From Chryseobacterium daecheongense (lineage in GTDB: Bacteria; Bacteroidota; Bacteroidia; Flavobacteriales; Weeksellaceae): a DNA stretch of 64,000 nt. The number at the start of each line of letters is the position of its first letter. Position 1 is the stretch's first letter. The position numbers were made by a program, and so were the translations under genes. The DNA lies in contig NZ_RJTX01000001.1 in the NCBI RefSeq assembly GCF_003729955.1, positions 1,116,001-1,180,000 on the forward strand, read 5' to 3'. Under the pieces are notes generated by a model. It worked only from the letters and a program-made list of their open reading frames with translations. It did not search any database and was not told where the DNA came from. This document shows, one piece after another, positions 62,293 to 64,000 of the stretch.

Positions 62293-62841
62293 TTAAATTT
62301 TATCGATCTTCAGGTATCCTAATCCCATTGGATTTTCCTGATTTTTCTCATCGGATCTTTCCAAAATAATGGAATATTTCTCTTTCATAGCTTGAGGCAG
62401 AATATCATTGACATTGAAAATATCATCAATATCCACTCCATGCTTATCATCAATATGGCTGACTGCATTTTCAAATCCCATTGTTTTGTAAAACTCGGTC
62501 TCCTTTACTTTTTTTACCACCTCTCCCATTGAGCTTCCTGCCATCAGATGCTGTTCATGAAATTCTTCAAAATATCCTTTTTTATAGCCTCCTAAATTGA
62601 TAAAGTATAACTGATTTTCGGAAATTGCATCTGTTTTCTCAACGATTTTCACTTCATATCCGTCCGCAAACCTTACTTCCTGATAGCAATCTATATGAAT
62701 TTTGCCATCCGCTTCTTTCCAGAAATCCTTCATATGCGGAACCAGTTCTTTCAGGTTTTCGGCAATCCCGAAAAATACATCATGCTGTTCAATATTTCTT
62801 CCTGTTGGGGTTGCGCCCAGAATAATATAGAATAATTTCAT
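62293..62841 (-). CDS. DUF1543-containing protein
   Basis: A 182-residue protein of the DUF1543 type (KLFYIILGATPTGRNIEQHDVFFGIAENL; YFINLGGYKKGYFEEFHEQHLM). The EFHEQH motif and the internal repeat-like halves are family features. The function is unknown. It lies 20 bp upstream of purK on the same strand, with its own TATTTTTG promoter box. Confidence 0.85.
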   Translation of the reverse strand: MKLFYIILGATPTGRNIEQHDVFFGIAENLKELVPHMKDFWKEADGKIHIDCYQEVRFADGYEVKIVEKTDAISENQLYFINLGGYKKGYFEEFHEQHLMAGSSMGEVVKKVKETEFYKTMGFENAVSHIDDKHGVDIDDIFNVNDILPQAMKEKYSIILERSDEKNQENPMGLGYLKIDKI

Positions 62842-62858
62842 ATCACTTTTTATGCTTG

Positions 62859-62866
62859 CAAAAATA
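62859..62866 (-). promoter_or_regulatory. -7 box TATTTTTG of the DUF1543-purK transcript
   Basis: The minus strand reads TATTTTTG 17 bp before the ATG at 62841. Confidence 0.5.
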
Positions 62867-62890
62867 CGTCAAAATTATCTTTTTTTAAAG

Positions 62891-62923
62891 TTTGGCAGAG
62901 AACGTCAAATAGTTTTATATTTG
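62891..62923 (+). promoter_or_regulatory. Promoter of the TauE-like gene: TTTG and TATATTTG
   Basis: TTTG (62891-62894) and TATATTTG (62916-62923) with 21-bp spacing, directly before the ATG at 62928. Confidence 0.55.
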
Positions 62924-62927
62924 TAAC

Positions 62928-63761
62928 ATGTCAGAAATCATTATTCTCTTTCTCGGAGCAGTTTCGGCCGGACTTTTGGGTTCACTTACCGGTTTAGGAG
63001 GAGGAGTTATCATTATTCCTTTATTAACACTGGGTTATGGTGTTCCTATGCATTATGCCATCGGAGCTTCATTAATTTCCGTGATCGGAACTTCTTCCGG
63101 TGCTGCTGTTGCATTCGTTAAAGAAGGCTTCACCAATATGCGGATCGGAATGTTCCTGGAAATTGCCACTACTGCAGGAGCTATTGTGGGTGCATTGGTT
63201 TCCGGGATGCTGAATCCTAATACCATCGGGATTATTTTTGCCAGTATTCTTCTTCTGACAGTTATTTTAAATCTTAAAGGAAAACCTGATCATCAGGAAC
63301 CACTTATTCAAGGAAGCCTTGAAGAAAAACTGAAATTATATGGAACTTTTCCTGATAAAGGAGGGGTTATTAAAAAATATTCTGCAAGAAATACTGTTCC
63401 TGGATTTTTAATGATGATGTTTGCCGGTGCGATGTCCGGACTTTTAGGAATCGGGTCTGGTGCTCTGAAGGTTCTTGCAATGGATAATATGATGAAACTT
63501 CCTTTCAAAGTTTCTACAACTACCAGTAATTTCATGATTGGTGTAACGGCTGTTGCCGGAGCATTGATCTATTTCCAAAGAGGGGAAATCATTCCGGTCA
63601 TTGTGGCTCCGGTACTGATTGGTGTTGTTGTGGGAAGCTTTATTGGCTCCAAGACTTTAATGGTTTCCAAAACCAAAAAGCTGAAAACATTCTTCGCAAT
63701 CGTAATCACTATTTTGTCTATTTATATGATGTATAACGGGATAAACCAGAGTTTCAGATGA
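62928..63761 (+). CDS. TauE/SafE-family sulfite exporter-like permease
   Basis: A 277-residue permease with about eight helices in two halves, each holding the family Gly-rich pattern (GLLGSLTGLGGGVIIIPLL; GAMSGLLGIGSGALKVLAM). It is probably an anion (sulfite or organosulfonate) exporter. It overlaps the next gene by 4 bp (ATGA), so the two are translationally coupled, an arrangement typical for TauE-DUF1634 pairs. Confidence 0.92.
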   Translation: MSEIIILFLGAVSAGLLGSLTGLGGGVIIIPLLTLGYGVPMHYAIGASLISVIGTSSGAAVAFVKEGFTNMRIGMFLEIATTAGAIVGALVSGMLNPNTIGIIFASILLLTVILNLKGKPDHQEPLIQGSLEEKLKLYGTFPDKGGVIKKYSARNTVPGFLMMMFAGAMSGLLGIGSGALKVLAMDNMMKLPFKVSTTTSNFMIGVTAVAGALIYFQRGEIIPVIVAPVLIGVVVGSFIGSKTLMVSKTKKLKTFFAIVITILSIYMMYNGINQSFR

Positions 63762-64000
63762 GAAAGAACTTCACCGATATCGACCTGAACCGTTCCGTTG
63801 GAAATCTTTTAAGACTGGGCGTTATTTTATCCGTGATTACTTCACTGATCGGGTTTATCAAGCTTTTCCTGGAAGGCTTTAAAATGCCTAAAAATTATTC
63901 TGCATTTGATATAGGCACTTCTTCAGAAAAAGTATGGGGGCATTTCTGGAATTCTCTATGTAAAGGAGAAGGAATGGCCATCATTCAGCTGGGAATCCTT
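63758..64000 (+). CDS. DUF1634-containing membrane protein (partial)
   Basis: The first 81 codons are present before the window ends. A hydrophobic segment (RLGVILSVITSLIGFIKLFL) follows a charged start (MRKNFTDIDLNRSVG), as in DUF1634 proteins. It overlaps the TauE-like gene by 4 bp. It probably works with that permease. Confidence 0.82.
   Translation, partial: MRKNFTDIDLNRSVGNLLRLGVILSVITSLIGFIKLFLEGFKMPKNYSAFDIGTSSEKVWGHFWNSLCKGEGMAIIQLGIL

Noticed and set aside
1..64000. tRNA, rRNA, CRISPR arrays, insertion sequences, integrases and toxin-antitoxin pairs
   Set aside because: None seen on reading both strands. The XRE gene at 58995 has no co-directional small partner, and the tail-tube protein has no other phage genes nearby.

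Overview
The window comes from a low-GC Bacteroidota (Flavobacteriia) chromosome and most resembles Chryseobacterium or a close Weeksellaceae relative. The support is a type IX secretion/gliding cluster (gldJ, porU, porV), many Bacteroidota lipoprotein signals (xxSC) directly after MKK-type N-termini, TAnnTTTG promoter boxes with AT-rich leaders and no Shine-Dalgarno, a grasp-with-spasm type peptide maturase, and flavobacterial families (DUF6526-like and DUF6705-like proteins, DUF1543). I saw no rRNA, tRNA, CRISPR array, insertion sequence or integrase.

Layout. 0-3.8 kb: a LacI-type regulator divergent from an exported protein cut by the window edge, with a perfect palindromic operator between them; then a pirin/isochorismatase-like pair opposite a Crp/Fnr-type regulator. 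3.8-13.3 kb: an accessory metabolic block with a class-C beta-lactamase-like serine hydrolase, two AraC regulators, an exported alpha/beta hydrolase, six short-chain dehydrogenases (SDRs) and an NTF2-like lipoprotein, nearly all on the minus strand in two closely packed groups. 13.3-15.1 kb: a possible SDR remnant and an orphan SPASM-domain peptide maturase in AT-rich surroundings. 15.1-29.9 kb: mostly housekeeping genes (mnmE, aminopeptidase P, topoisomerase IB, P5C dehydrogenase, fabH, corA-like, patatin-like) with a solitary contractile-tail tube protein and two small lipoproteins. 32.4-37.2 kb: a tetR-tolC-hlyD-DHA2 efflux operon. 37.5-55.4 kb: core functions: holB, lptC, anmK, murF, the T9SS genes, an FUSC membrane protein, a phosphopantetheinyl transferase and ahcY. 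55.5-59.2 kb: an accessory lipoprotein island with three DUF6705-like paralogues, one lipoprotein with a JAMM-like metal-binding signature and a divergent XRE regulator. 59.3-64 kb: purE and purK separated by a double-glycine-leader peptide and an EamA transporter, then DUF1543 and a TauE/DUF1634 pair.

The parts most worth a second look are the JAMM-lipoprotein/XRE/DUF6705 island with its duplication fossils, the Cys-rich double-glycine-leader peptide, the orphan SPASM maturase without a visible ATP-grasp partner or precursor, the lone tail-tube protein, the SDR array, and two kinds of palindromic intergenic repeats. All assignments come from reading the sequence; no database search was run.
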